Position numbers and translations under genes: made by a program
The notes under the pieces: model-generated
The model's database searches: none
Told to the model about the DNA's origin: nothing
What the model saw: the letters and a program-made list of their open reading frames with translations, nothing else
Source: Rebecca billardiae RCC1528
Lineage: Eukaryota > Haptophyta
Direction of reading: 5' to 3'
DNA length: 64,000 nucleotides
NCBI GenBank assembly: GCA_965240325.2
Contig: OZ251222.1
Location: 1,674,001 to 1,738,000 of the forward strand
Part shown: positions 11,522 to 21,727 of the stretch, piece after piece
Layout of the letters: each line of letters starts with the position of its first letter
Numbering within the stretch: position 1 is the first letter of the stretch

Positions 11522-11908
11522 TCATCGGGTAGTACTAACAACGAAGTTGAGGGCGCACGGCCCTACTGGTACAATAGTCGTCGCGTTCTTCACCGAATCA
11601 CGATGCGCGCGCCCGGCGCGTCGCCGTGCCTCAGGAGGCGCGGGCGCGAGTAATCGACGCCGCGACGCGGTCGACGTCAGCCTCGGGGGCTGCGCCGTGT
11701 CGAACTCGACGCGCAGTCTCAGCCGCAGCGCCTCCGCCCGGTGCGCTTCGGGCAGCCCTGCTGTGGCCGCGCGCAGCGCGGAGATCGCGCTCGGCAGCTC
11801 GCCCGTCTCAGCCTCGCACAGCCTCGCGCGCTCGGCGGGATCGGCGCAGCGTCGGACGAGCTCGCGGCGGGGAAGAGCGTCGGCGAGCAGCCGCGGCTCG
11901 AGCAGCAA
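11522..11908 (-). CDS. Hypothetical small protein, weak
   Basis: 128-aa open frame beginning MLLEPRLLADALPRRELV. The first ~85 residues have alternating Leu, Ala and charged residues that could form helices (ERARLCEAETGELPSAISAL), as in TPR-like helical proteins. The rest is low complexity. No family is recognised and there is no supporting splice structure. It may be an exon fragment or chance. Confidence 0.2.
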   Translation of the reverse strand: MLLEPRLLADALPRRELVRRCADPAERARLCEAETGELPSAISALRAATAGLPEAHRAEALRLRLRVEFDTAQPPRLTSTASRRRLLAPAPPEARRRAGRAHRDSVKNATTIVPVGPCALNFVVSTTR

Positions 11909-12140
11909 TATAAATATAAATGTCTAACGACTGCGCATCAGCAGTAGGCGGCGTTAAATACTGAGCAGGCGGCGGCGCGGCAACATATCAAATAAGCTGG
12001 CCATCATCCGCCGATCTGGGGCCGCGCACATCATCAACACGCGCCCAAACCCCCGAACCGAATTAATCGCGCACCGTTGCTATCCCTCAGCCCGCCCTGC
12101 TATCTCAGCAGGCCGACGGCGTAGGCAATGGCAGGCAGAG

Positions 12141-14166
12141 CTACTGGCGCTGCGACGCCAGCAGCCAGCTGTGCACGGCTGTGCCGTCGACGCGCGAGGC
12201 GCACACGGCCACCAGCGCGCCGAGCACGCCTGCGACCAGCAGCACCATGGCAACAGCCGCCAGCGGCGTGTCACCGTACCGCGCGCCGACCGTGTGCAGC
12301 GCTTTGCTCAGCGCCGCACGCACGCTCGCCGGTGCGCTCGCGGCGGGCGCGTCCGCGGCGGCCGAGGCTGAGCTCTGCGCCGACGTGAACTCCGAGCCGG
12401 CCGCCCANNNNNNNNNNNNNNNNNNNNNNNNNNNNNNNNNNNNNNNNNNNNNNNNNNNNNNNNNNNNNNNNNNNNNNNNNNNNNNNNNNNNNNNNNNNNN
12501 NNNNNNNCCAGGCCTGCCCGCGCTTGAGCGAGGAGGCGATCCGGCGCGGATCGGCGCGCGACTCGGGCATCGGCCGCGGCTCGAGCTCGCGCGAGCGCTG
12601 CACCCACGCGCAGTACTCCTCATAGGAGATGGCGCCGTCGCCGTCGAGGTCGGCCTCGTCCACCGCCGCCTGCGCGGACGCGATCAGCTCGCTTGTCTCG
12701 GACGAGCCCATGCGCAGCAGGCTGGCCGCGAGGGACTCGGCCGTGATGCGCCGCGTGCTCGCGTCGCGCTCAGAGCGCTCGACCTCCGTGCCGCTGCTGC
12801 GGTGCCGCACGTAGCGCTCGGCCATGCTGATTTCGGCCGACGCCGACGGCTGCGACCGCTCGGGCGCGCCGGCGGGAGCGGCGGCGGGCGCATCCGCGGG
12901 GGCTCCGGCGGTCGCGAGGAAGTCAAAGGTGGCGGGCAGGTCGGCGCCGGCGAGCTTGTTGCGGTCGGTGCACGCGGCTGCAAACTCGGCGCGCGAGAGC
13001 CGCCGGTCTGAGTTGAGGTCGAACTTCTCAAACTGCGCGCGCAGCTCGGGCACGGTCACCTCGAGCGAGGCGACTCCCTGCAGGTACTCGTCGAGCGTGA
13101 CGTACCCGTCGCCGTTCACGTCGAGCAGGTCGAACTGCTCGAGGAGCACGCCGAGGTCCTCGCCGCGCAGCCGCGCGGCGACGAGGTTTGAGATCGCCGT
13201 GTCGAGCAGGTTGCGCCGGTGCGCCGCGCGCAGCGCCGTGCGCACCTCGTCGTCAAGCAGCCCGGCGCTGCGCGGCCCGCGGCCCTGCACCCACGGGTGC
13301 GCGAGCGCCTGCGCGGCCGTGCGCAGCCGCGGCGCGTGTGCGCGCGCGCGCGCGCGCGCGAAGAGGTCGAGGGCGTCATCGCGCAGGAGGCGCTGAATGA
13401 AGTCCTTCGCGTCGTCCGAGACAGTCCGCCACGCGCGCCCGCTCATCGCCAGCGGCCGGTGCAGCACGTCGTGCGCGACCTCGTCGACGGTCGCGCCGTT
13501 GAACGGGTACTCGCCCGACAGGAGCAGGAACGCCGTGACGCCGAGCGCCCAGAGGTCGACCTCGGCGCCGTACGGCATCTCGCGGATCACCGAGGGAGCC
13601 ATGAAGCGGATCGTACCGGCAAACTGCGCCACCTTGCCGCCCGTGCGCTGCAGGTCCACCGCCATCCCAAAGTCGATCAGCTTGAGCGGCGCGTCCGGAC
13701 GCGAGTCGACGTACATCAGGTTCTGCGGCTTCACGTCGCGGTGCGCGATGCCCAGCCCGTGCAGCGCGTCGAGGACGCCGAGCACGTCGGCGACGGCGCA
13801 CGCCGCGTGGCGCTCGGTGAAGCGCTCGTGCTTCGACAGGCGGTACAGCAGGTGCCCGCCCATGCACGCCTCGAGGCAGATGAAGACAAACGACGGGTCC
13901 TCCACGACGTCGAAGATCTTCGCGACATTCGCCGAGCTCGCAGCGCCCGCGCGACGCTGGAGCTCGATCTCGTTCTCGAGCTCGAGCCGGCGCACATCGC
14001 CCTTGTAGATGGACTTCACCGCGCGGAACGAGCGCGTCGGGACGTGGTCGGCGAGGAAGACCGTGCCAAAGCCGCCCTGGCCGATGACCGAGCGCACGCG
14101 GTAGCCGCACGGCTCGAGCGGCGTGAACTTGGACGGGCTGTGCAGGCGCCGGGCCCCACGCGCCAT
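12141..14166 (-). CDS. Calcium-dependent protein kinase with EF-hands and C-terminal membrane anchor, interrupted by an assembly gap
   Basis: Starts at MARGARRLHS. The Ser/Thr kinase domain (residues ~20-300) has the glycine loop IGQGGFGTV, catalytic Lys in FRAVKSIYKGD, HRDVKPQN and DFG. The usual APE is APS (MAPSVIRE), so the Glu that pairs with the late kinase Arg is missing. A junction helix leads to EF-hands: DVNGDGYVTLDE (canonical), DLNSDRRLSRAE (canonical ligands, Gly6 replaced), a degenerate third loop near DASTRRITAES, and DLDGDGAISYEE (canonical). After the 100-N gap, one frame gives an Ala/Ser linker and a transmembrane helix (LAAVAMVLLVAGVLGALVAV) followed by a short tail and stop at 12141. 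The pre-gap and post-gap frames differ, so continuity is inferred. Likely a membrane-tethered CDPK decoding calcium signals. Confidence 0.75.
12408..12507. other. Assembly gap of 100 N
   Basis: Exactly 100 N, the common placeholder for a gap of unknown size. It falls in the C-terminal part of the CDPK gene. Confidence 0.99.
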
Positions 14167-15481
14167 CCCCGCACCCGAGCACAATAATGGCCTGCTTATT
14201 CTCAGACTTGCTGGTGAGTCCGGGATCGAATATGCGGCGCCGGACCCAGGCTCCCACCGGTCGGCACCCGTCGCGCCGTTCGCTCTCGCGATCGCGCACG
14301 CGCGCTCGTGTCGAGCCTTGGTCGACAAGCGAGCTGGCCAGTTAGCTGGCGCAGGCGGCCACGAGCCCCTTGCGCATCTCCGTCAAGCCACTCACCGTGG
14401 CGCTGCGTGGGCAGAAGAGTTGACACCGGCGCGAGCTTCGCCTGTCGCACCCGCTGCGCACTGTGCACGCAGCCTGCGTTCTCGGAACGTGCTGACTGAT
14501 CGGTATTGAGCTACGGCACTTCGTCTGAATGCCGGTGCCCAGCGACCAGACATGATGGACTGAGAGGTCAGCATGCCAGCTTGCGCTTGGTACACTCCTA
14601 TGGAACTCAGCTGCAGTACAGCAGGAGTATTGACAGATCACGTGTCTTGTCTTCTGACTTCTGTCTCTATCATATCCTCGCTCTGCTGACGTGCATACAG
14701 TATCAGACAGCAGAATGCCGCAGATGACAAATCATCAGTTGGTACTGTATGGACCGAGGTAGATCTAGAAGCTTGATACGCACTGCTGTCCACAGCATAC
14801 GACTCCTGAGTCAGACTGGCGGTGATCCTGACTCCTGACGGGCGCCGGGGGACGCCCGCCCGCCCGGGCGCCCGGTAATCGAGTCAGCAGTAGTTAGTTA
14901 GTCCCCCGCCAGGCTAGTCTCAGGCCTCAGAGAGTCTCTAGACCTCCGAGTCCAGCGGACGCGGCCCGCTCAGCCATCGACATTGTCAGTGCCTAGATCT
15001 ATATTCGTGGGTCACGTGGTCCCATCGCACAGGTCCCACCTACTTACTAGTAATACTACTTAGTCGTCACAGAGCGCGCGTGCGCCGGGAGGCCCGTGCG
15101 CCGGGCGACAGGCTGCACCGTCTGAATCTGAGGTCGTCTCGTCATCAGCAGATGTTCCTGGACGGCTTTGACAACGAGACTCATCGCCATCGGACTGCGC
15201 AGCGGACGACGACTGCGTGGCACCTGCCCTAACAGTCAGTACATAGCGCGCATCAGTATTGTCATCGGTCATCACGACGACGCCGATATCACGATGGCAC
15301 AAATCATCAGCACGCGTTTCCGCAGTGACGACCCTATCGTAGTCTTGATTGATGATGAAAGTCTCGGGCGGGCGCGATGCACCCTCAGCGGCAGCCCGGC
15401 GCTCAGTCTCACCTGGCTAGCACGAATAACAATCTCATGCGCGCTGGACGGTGTTGCCCACCTGCTCAGCGGCGCACCGGC
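14167..15481. other. Intergenic, no recognisable gene
   Basis: The stretch holds the kinase 5' flank and the 3' flank of the minus-strand cupin gene. It contains a strongly self-complementary GC element around 14836-14873 (GGGCGCC / GGCGCCC-type strings). Its base composition is lower in GC than the genes. I find no ORF with protein-like character. Confidence 0.5.
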
Positions 15482-16342
15482 CTAGCCCGTGGCTTCCGCC
15501 ACACCCACGATGGAGACGAAGCGCTTGCCGTCGCGCGTCATTGGGTACTCGGCGTGCACGACCGACGGCGGGATGCCGCCGATCACGTGGGGACAAATCC
15601 AAGCGCCCCACTCCTCGGAGACGGGCGTGTCGCCGACCGGGAGCGCCTGCTCGTCGCGGACGAAGATGCCGGCATCGCGCAGCGCTGTGCGCGTGAAGGC
15701 GACGCAGACCCACTCGCCCTCCACGTCCTGGTAGAAGTGGTTCGCCGTCGTGATCAGCCGGCTGGGCACCCCGGTCGCGTGGGTGTAGAAGCCATCAACC
15801 TCAAACGTGGGCGGGTAGTAGGCCTTCTGGGCCGACTTCGCCGCCTCCCACGCCGCCTTGGTGGTCATGTGGTACAGCACCTCGGGCTTGGTGTCCTCGG
15901 TGCTGCTCGGCGTGCAGGCGAGCGCATCCGCCTTGTGCAGATCCTGCAGCTTCTGCGCAATCTGCCGGCCAGCGTCGTTCTCGTCCTCGCGGATGCAGCG
16001 GTCGGGGCGGAAGGCGGGCAGGCAGACGGGCACGTATTCGGTGTCGACCGGGAAGGTGGGCTTGAAGCGCGTCCCGGGGGGGATGTGCACGGTCCTCCCG
16101 GCCTCCACCTCCACGCTGCCCTTCCCTTCCGGCAGGGCAAGCACAACCTTGCCCGAGCGCACGCAGATCCACTCATCGTAGTGCAGCGTCAGCCACGGCT
16201 CGCTGGTGCCCGCCTTTGCGTTGACGACCGCAATGGAGATCGTGTCCGAGTTGCTCGCCACGTTGCCCGCGAGCTCGTCGATGGTCAGCCCATCCGCGTC
16301 CACGACGCGCGTGCACGTGCCGACGACGCTGACGGCCGACAT
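15482..16342 (-). CDS. Cupin-DUF952 two-domain protein
   Basis: 286 aa, single exon, start MSAVSVVGTCTRVVDADG. Residues ~20-110 form a cupin beta-barrel (WICVRSGKVVLALPEGKG, then RTVHIPPGTRFKPTF). Residues ~160-280 match DUF952 (EVLYHMTTKAAWEAA, FYTHATGVPSRLITTANHFY, WVCVAFTRTAL). DUF952 proteins are small cytosolic proteins of unknown activity, and the cupin fold often binds metal or a small carboxylate. No signal peptide is evident. It is divergent from the ORF starting at 16400, with a 57-bp spacer. The domain assignment is good; function is unknown. Confidence 0.8.
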   Translation of the reverse strand: MSAVSVVGTCTRVVDADGLTIDELAGNVASNSDTISIAVVNAKAGTSEPWLTLHYDEWICVRSGKVVLALPEGKGSVEVEAGRTVHIPPGTRFKPTFPVDTEYVPVCLPAFRPDRCIREDENDAGRQIAQKLQDLHKADALACTPSSTEDTKPEVLYHMTTKAAWEAAKSAQKAYYPPTFEVDGFYTHATGVPSRLITTANHFYQDVEGEWVCVAFTRTALRDAGIFVRDEQALPVGDTPVSEEWGAWICPHVIGGIPPSVVHAEYPMTRDGKRFVSIVGVAEATG

Positions 16343-16399
16343 GATGATGACGAAGATTCGCGCGGTCGCACGCGCGTTCACTTCCGTTGGGGCAAAGGA

Positions 16400-17212
16400 A
16401 TGAAAGTGGGGCGAGGGTACGTCGTGACCACCTCCGCAATGGAGTGTGGCCGCCCCGCCGCTGACCAGGCGATGCGCGGGCCGGCGGGGGAGGGGTCGAC
16501 GCGGGTGCGCGCGGTGGTGGACGAGACGGCGCGACTCGTCCGCGACGTGTGCGCCTGCATCGACCCGGCCCGCAGCTTCACCGTGGATGTGTGGGTCACT
16601 GGCAACGGTGACCTGCGCTTCAAGGTGTTCGTGTCGGGCAACTCCCCTGGGGACGTGGACGGTGCGGCGACCCCACAGGGCGGGGCTGGGCGTCCGAACA
16701 GGAGCCGCGGCCCCGCCCCCAGCGCACCGGCCCGCGGGCCGGTCCCGCCTCGCAAGGGGGGGGCAGCCACGCCAGTCTCTGGTGTGCCTGGTGCTGCGAA
16801 GAGGTCCAAGAGTTGGAAGAAGAAGCACCGCGCGGACGGCTCGCTGAGGCCGGCTGCGGGTACGCGACGGGTCAATCGTGCTGACAAGGCGCGTGCGGGC
16901 CCGACGCCGCAGCTTCCCAACTCTGGCCCCTTCCGCGAGCTTGCGCCTTCGGCATCGTCGGAGCCGTCGTCGCGGCCGTCCCGCATGTCTTCGGACCGCC
17001 AAGAGGCCGGGGGCTGCCATCACCCTCTGGGTGATGGCGCCCCGGCTGCGGCGTCTGGGCATGAGGGCGCGGCGTCGGCGACGACCGACGAGGTCGTGGG
17101 CGCGCTCTTCGCGGGCCCACTCGTCCCGATGGGGCGTGGGACCGCGCCTGGCCCTGTTCACAAGGTGTTTGTGTTCGGGGCAGGCGAAGGCTCTGCGCCA
17201 CAACCGGGGTAG
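16400..17212 (+). CDS. Hypothetical basic low-complexity protein
   Basis: 270-aa open frame from ATG 16400. The first ~90 residues look protein-like (VDETARLVRDVCACIDPARS, FTVDVWVTGNGDLRFKVFVS). The rest is Pro/Gly/Ser-rich with a basic cluster, KRSKSWKKKHRADG. No family is recognised. It could be a host nucleic-acid-binding protein or the remnant of a retroelement ORF1, since basic disordered proteins of this kind are common in both. Confidence 0.35.
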   Translation: MKVGRGYVVTTSAMECGRPAADQAMRGPAGEGSTRVRAVVDETARLVRDVCACIDPARSFTVDVWVTGNGDLRFKVFVSGNSPGDVDGAATPQGGAGRPNRSRGPAPSAPARGPVPPRKGGAATPVSGVPGAAKRSKSWKKKHRADGSLRPAAGTRRVNRADKARAGPTPQLPNSGPFRELAPSASSEPSSRPSRMSSDRQEAGGCHHPLGDGAPAAASGHEGAASATTDEVVGALFAGPLVPMGRGTAPGPVHKVFVFGAGEGSAPQPG

Positions 17213-17753
17213 GTGGGCAGACAGGGGCTGGCGGCAGCCGAGAGGGGCCGCTTTCCCCCGCCCCCGCTGCTTGCGAAGGCGGCGGGGGTGCGCTGCTTGC
17301 CTTCGCGGGCGAGCAGCGCGCAGTTTACGCCGGGCATGTGGACCTGCCCACCCTTCATCTTCCAGTTCTTCCCTTCGGCTGGGGCTCGATCAGTCGACGC
17401 GGCGTCGCTCACAGCGCAGGCAGGTGTTTGGCGTGGCTGCACTCTCGAGGTGGCTGGGATACAACATCCAGGTGCAGCACCCTCCCCGTGTGGTGTCAGA
17501 GCGCGCTCTCGAGCGCGTGCCTCCGAGCGCGGGGCGGCCGCTTGCTGCAATGGCCGCCTCGATGAGGTGCGGCAACGCGCCACTCACCTGCCTGCGCCGG
17601 TCTGTTTTGTGGCGGTGTCTTTGTGCAGTGTTGGATGGCGTTAATCACGCCTTATAACCAAGTGTGCACGTTAAATCATAGTAAACTGTACGGTACGTAC
17701 CAACCATGCAATAAGTATTTGAAACCGCGTTACCGCGCGAGTCCGGCAGCAAG
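17213..17753. other. Intergenic; possible coding remnant on the minus strand
   Basis: A minus-strand segment around 17280-17390 reads GKNWKMKGGQVHMPGVNC and continues for ~30 residues, which looks more like protein than its surroundings. It has no start or family and may be a decayed element. AT content rises just before the downstream start codon at 17754. Confidence 0.3.
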
Positions 17754-20624
17754 ATGGGGGACGCCGACGTCAAAGTTAGCGCCCTCCGCACGACACTCAC
17801 CGAGGCGCTGCACCCTTTCAAGCCCGTCGAGGTGCGCCCGGCGCTTCCGGATGGGTACACTGTGCTCGTCGTGGCGCAGGCTTTCGATGGGCTGGCTCCG
17901 CGCGCCCGCGAGGCCCGCGCGCGCGCAGCCATCGCCGAGCTTGCACCAGCGGTGGGGCACGTTCGCTTCACCTTGCGGGCGCCGGGCGAGGAGGCCTTCG
18001 TCCAGGCGCGCACGACCGAGGCGATGTGCGACGCTCTGGTCGAGCTCCGCGGCGCCACAGCCGACCGAGACCAGCTCCTCGAGCTCGTGCTCACCAAGAA
18101 GCGCGCGTGCGAAACGCGCGCGGAGGCTCTCGGTCTTGCCTCCGAGTGGACAGAGGAGGTGCAGCAGCTGGCGAAGGTGATGCTGGCGTCGCTGAGCGAG
18201 CCGAGGCTCGACGCAGGCACACCGAAGGGGCCGGCGATGACTGCCACCGTCGACGACGAGCTGCTCGCGCTTGTGGCACTTGCGCTGACAGAGGAGCAGC
18301 CGCAGCAGCCGCAGCAGCCGCAGCAGCCGCAGCAGCCGCAGCAGCCGCAGCAGCCGCAGCAGCCGCAGCAGCCGCAGCAGCCGCAGCAGCCGCAGGCGGG
18401 GCCGCAGGCGGGGCCGCAGGGCGCTCAGCTGCCGCGCGAGGCACAGCCCGCGGCGGCGGAGGATGCGCTCGCAGCGTCGGAGGCGCGCGCGCGCGCGCGC
18501 GCTGTGCTCGAGGCGCGCCACAAGCTCTTTGCCGAGTTTGCGCGAGCGCGCGCCGAGGCATCGGCCGCGCGCGCCGACGCGGACGCAGCGCTTGAGCGCA
18601 GCCGGCGCAGCGGCGAGCAGCTCTTCACGCAGGGGCTGCTGCTGCGCGAGGAGGCGGAGGGCTTCCCCGCGCTCCGCGCCGAGCTCGAGGTCGAGGAGCG
18701 CGCCGCGGCGCGGGTCGTCGACGTGCCAACACTCGAGATGGAGATCGCCGCGCTGAGCGCGCGCGCGCGGGGCGCGGCGGCCGCCCTGGAGGAGCAGCAG
18801 GCGCGGCGCGCCGAGCTGCGCGCGCGCAGCCGGCTCCTCCGCCAGGCCGCGCGGCGCTCGGAGGCAGAGCTGGCCATGCACACGCCGCGCGTGCTGCAGG
18901 CAGACGTGCAGCAGGCGATGGTGCGCCGGCTCTCGACCGCGCCGGTCGAGGCGGCGCGCAGGCAGCGCGCGCGGTATCTCGTGTGGCACGGCCCGCCGCC
19001 CGTGCCGAGCCGCGCGCGGCTGAGCGCGCGGCTGGCCGAGCGCCTCGCGGGCGGGCGCGGCCGGCCGGCGCGCGAGCTCGCCGCCGTCTTCACTGCCGGC
19101 CCAATCACGCGGCTGCAGGCGGAGACGCGCGAGCTGCTGATCCCAGCCTCCGCCGAGCGCTTCTTTTCGCCCGGCCCGCTGCAGGTCGAGGAGCTGACGC
19201 CCGCAGCGCTGCGCGGGGAGCAGGGCGAGGGCGACGCGGCCGAGGGCCTCGGCGGCGCGCAGACCGGCGGCCGCGGCGCGGCGGCCGAGGACGACGAGCC
19301 CGGCGGCGCCGCCGCGCCCCTCGGCTCAGTGCACGACGAGCGAGTGGTCGCGCGGCCGGGCGTGCCCATGTTCGTCACGCTGCACGGGCTGGGCGAGCTG
19401 CGGCGGGACGAGATGGTGGCGGTGTTCGTCGAGCGGCCGGTGCGCCCGCGCTCGGCCGCGGGCGCGGCCGTGCGCACCGCGCCCCCGCTGAGCACGGCCG
19501 AGTTCGAGCGGCGGTACGAGCAGCAGATGCGGCAGCACGCCAACGCACTGCGCGACGCTCAGCAGAAGTGGGCGCCCAAGGTCACGTCGAGGCGGATCCC
19601 GTGGAGCGAGCTCGAGCCGCAGCTCCGGCGGCTGTCGGCGGGGAAGGGGCGGCCGATGTCGGCGCGCGCGCACCAGCCCCGCGCCACCCCGCCGCCGCAG
19701 GAGGCGCGCAGGCGGCCAATGTCCGCGCGCGGGCCGAGCGCGCACGCGCGGCCGATGTCGCCGGGCGAGGCTGGCGCGGCTGAGGCGGGCGCCGCGGCCA
19801 AGCTGCCACCGACGGCTGCGCCCTCGGCGAGTGGAGCCGGGGCCGAGCCATCGCGGCCGATGGCGCAGCCGCCGCCAGGCCCTGGCCCAGCGTCCACGGC
19901 TGGCGATGCCTCGCGCTTGGCGGACGCCAGCACGAGCCGACCGCACTCGGCGCAGGCGCAGGCGCAGGCGCAGGCGCAGGCGCAGGCGCCCACTGAGCTG
20001 GGCGCACAGCCGACCCCGCCGCCGCCGCCACAGCAGCGGCAGCAGTGCGCGCCGCCGCTGCCGGCGCATTCGGAGCAGCAGGGGACGCCGCTTGAGCTGG
20101 ACAAGCCACCGCCACCACCACAGCAGGGGGCGCTTCAGGCAGGTGCTGCGCGCGAGAGCGCGCACCAGCCCACGCTGCAGAGGCAGCAGCAGCCGGCGCC
20201 GCCGCCCCCACTGCTGCCGCCGCGGCAGCCGCCGGAGCAGCTGCTCGACAGCACCGCCCTGTCCCCGCGACCTGGGGCCTCTGATCGTCCCGAGACGTTC
20301 GTGCGGCCGGGGGCCCAGGGGGGGACCGCGGCCAGCGCCGCTGGTACGCCGGTGACAGCCCCTCGCCTGCAGCCCAGCGCGGCGCGCGCTAACTCCGGTC
20401 CTGCGGATGCGCCGCTCGCTCCAGCGCGCGCTGATCAGCCCGGGCAGGCACCGGAACCCGCAGCCGGGCCGTCAGCGGCAACGAGCATTGGCCGCGTTGA
20501 GGGCGCGGTGCCAGATCGTGGTCGTGCTGGCCCTGCCCCGCCACCGCTACGCCCTGCGAGTGTGCGCGCAGCGACTCACACGTCGTCGTCGATGAGCGGT
20601 GCAAGCGGCGGCAGTGGGGAGTGA
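17754..20624 (+). CDS. Long Gln/Pro-rich protein with degenerate BolA-like N-terminal domain
   Basis: 956 aa, single exon. Residues ~5-85 follow the BolA pattern: an amphipathic helix (LRTTLTEALHPF), a strand (TVLVVAQAFDGL) corresponding to the VSxxFxG segment, helix RAREARARAAIAEL, then VGHVRFTLRAPGEE. Residues ~180-215 are a QPQ tandem repeat. Residues ~230-400 are Ala/Arg/Glu-rich coiled coil. A beta-rich segment (PMFVTLHGLGELRRDEMVAVFVE) precedes AEFERRYEQQMRQHANALRD. After ~635 the chain is disordered, with three RPMSAR/RPMSP-type motifs, QA repeats and Pro-rich tracts. RPMSAR-like motifs are frequent in axonemal and basal-body proteins, so a flagellar role is possible but unproven. BolA's Cys/His ligands are not evident. 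Confidence 0.6.
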   Translation: MGDADVKVSALRTTLTEALHPFKPVEVRPALPDGYTVLVVAQAFDGLAPRAREARARAAIAELAPAVGHVRFTLRAPGEEAFVQARTTEAMCDALVELRGATADRDQLLELVLTKKRACETRAEALGLASEWTEEVQQLAKVMLASLSEPRLDAGTPKGPAMTATVDDELLALVALALTEEQPQQPQQPQQPQQPQQPQQPQQPQQPQQPQQPQAGPQAGPQGAQLPREAQPAAAEDALAASEARARARAVLEARHKLFAEFARARAEASAARADADAALERSRRSGEQLFTQGLLLREEAEGFPALRAELEVEERAAARVVDVPTLEMEIAALSARARGAAAALEEQQARRAELRARSRLLRQAARRSEAELAMHTPRVLQADVQQAMVRRLSTAPVEAARRQRARYLVWHGPPPVPSRARLSARLAERLAGGRGRPARELAAVFTAGPITRLQAETRELLIPASAERFFSPGPLQVEELTPAALRGEQGEGDAAEGLGGAQTGGRGAAAEDDEPGGAAAPLGSVHDERVVARPGVPMFVTLHGLGELRRDEMVAVFVERPVRPRSAAGAAVRTAPPLSTAEFERRYEQQMRQHANALRDAQQKWAPKVTSRRIPWSELEPQLRRLSAGKGRPMSARAHQPRATPPPQEARRRPMSARGPSAHARPMSPGEAGAAEAGAAAKLPPTAAPSASGAGAEPSRPMAQPPPGPGPASTAGDASRLADASTSRPHSAQAQAQAQAQAQAPTELGAQPTPPPPPQQRQQCAPPLPAHSEQQGTPLELDKPPPPPQQGALQAGAARESAHQPTLQRQQQPAPPPPLLPPRQPPEQLLDSTALSPRPGASDRPETFVRPGAQGGTAASAAGTPVTAPRLQPSAARANSGPADAPLAPARADQPGQAPEPAAGPSAATSIGRVEGAVPDRGRAGPAPPPLRPASVRAATHTSSSMSGASGGSGE
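18296..18395 (+). repeat. CAGCCG-type minisatellite coding for (QPQ)n
   Basis: About eleven near-perfect 9-bp units (cagccgcag) in frame within the BolA-like protein gene, encoding a Gln-Pro-Gln tract. A second in-frame tract of caggcg units near 19952-19988 encodes Gln-Ala. Length polymorphism between strains is likely. Confidence 0.95.
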
Positions 20625-21045
20625 CCAGGATGACGGGCTTCCGGCCTCAGCGTCGTCCTGCGTCGCGGCCTGGACCCTGGTCGCCGTCCGTTGACGTTGT
20701 TTCCGCAGGCGTGAGGCGATTCAACTATCCCCTTACCGCAGTCTGCTTCTATACGAAGCAGATTTGGGTGGGCGGCGGCGTGGGCGGGCCGGGCGCGCAG
20801 GTAGATAGACGGCGCGAGTGGGCGCGCGCACGCTTGGGGGCATCTTTGGGACCATACCCATCGATGACCCGAGCCTCGCCGCCACCGCCCTTTCCCTTCT
20901 CCCGTGCCACGGCGTCCAGACTGAGACGGAGTGCCAAACGAGCGTTTTCAGAACATGCCACGTCGAAGCAGATTTGGAATGCCAGCAGTGCTCAAACCGC
21001 TGCTGAGGTGATCTGCAGGCCTGCTGCGGCGTGATGTTGGGAGGG

Positions 21046-21050
<5 letters not shown>

Positions 21051-21115
<65 letters not shown>
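21051..21115. repeat. (TA)32 microsatellite
   Basis: Perfect alternating TA for about 65 bp. Confidence 0.97.
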
Positions 21116-21117
<2 letters not shown>

Positions 21118-21554
21118 TCTGAATATCGTAATACATTGGATGACGGTCGTCACCCGTGCGCCGGTCGGTAGGCTGCTACTCAGCGCCCGTAGCCTCGTAG
21201 TCGTACGCTGCACCTCGAGCTCAATCAAGTCTTGCAAGATCCCTCACCGTGGGCTCTCCGAGTGACACTCAGTCAGCACCGGAGGAGGGTGTTACAAGCC
21301 GGCTACTGGCGAGGGGCCTACGCGCGTCGCGCCTGCGATCGACGCCAAGACAGGCGAAGAAGCGATACAACCACTCCCGCCAAGCGCCTGCCTGACTTGC
21401 GCTCGGTGTACACACCGCGTGCGGCGTGCCGCAAGGAAGGAGCGACCTGTGCCTCAGCGAGTGACGAGTGTCCCGCGCGACTGGCTGGTGGGCACTTTTG
21501 ACAGCGTGATCGGTCATGATGATGATGCGAACGCGCGCAGAGTAACGTGCGCAG

Positions 21555-21595
21555 TATATATATAAGTATATATATATATACTTATATATATATAT
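21555..21595. repeat. Palindromic AT repeat
   Basis: TA repeats arranged symmetrically around AAGTATATATATATATACTT, so the tract can fold into a hairpin. Confidence 0.85.
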
Positions 21596-21727
21596 CGACA
21601 GCGAATCATCGCGCGCGCGGTCGGTCGACAGCCATCGACAGTTCGGCTGCCGCTGGCAGCGGGGCCGTGCTCATTCACTCCGAAGCTCAGCCTAGCAGAG
21701 CACTGCCAAGCCCAAGGCCTGAGCCGC

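Larger units (their letters stand above)
11211..12140. other. Intergenic region with AT microsatellite and one doubtful ORF
   Basis: Apart from the TA tract at 11426-11478 and the weak minus-strand ORF at 11522-11908, no gene is recognisable. It contains the 3' flank of the methyltransferase gene and, on the minus strand, the 3' flank of the kinase gene. Confidence 0.5.
20625..21727. other. Intergenic region with two AT-rich repeats
   Basis: It lies between the 3' end of the BolA-like gene and the 3' end of the minus-strand cystathionine lyase gene, so it holds two converging 3' flanks. No ORF with protein character is visible. Confidence 0.5.

Noticed and set aside
12408-12507. Biological low-complexity or masked repeat
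   Set aside because: A run of exactly 100 N is an assembly placeholder.
15377-16399. Plus-strand coding across the cupin-DUF952 gene
   Set aside because: It is antisense to recognised domains; high GC keeps several frames open. Only the part from 16400 on was kept, with low confidence.
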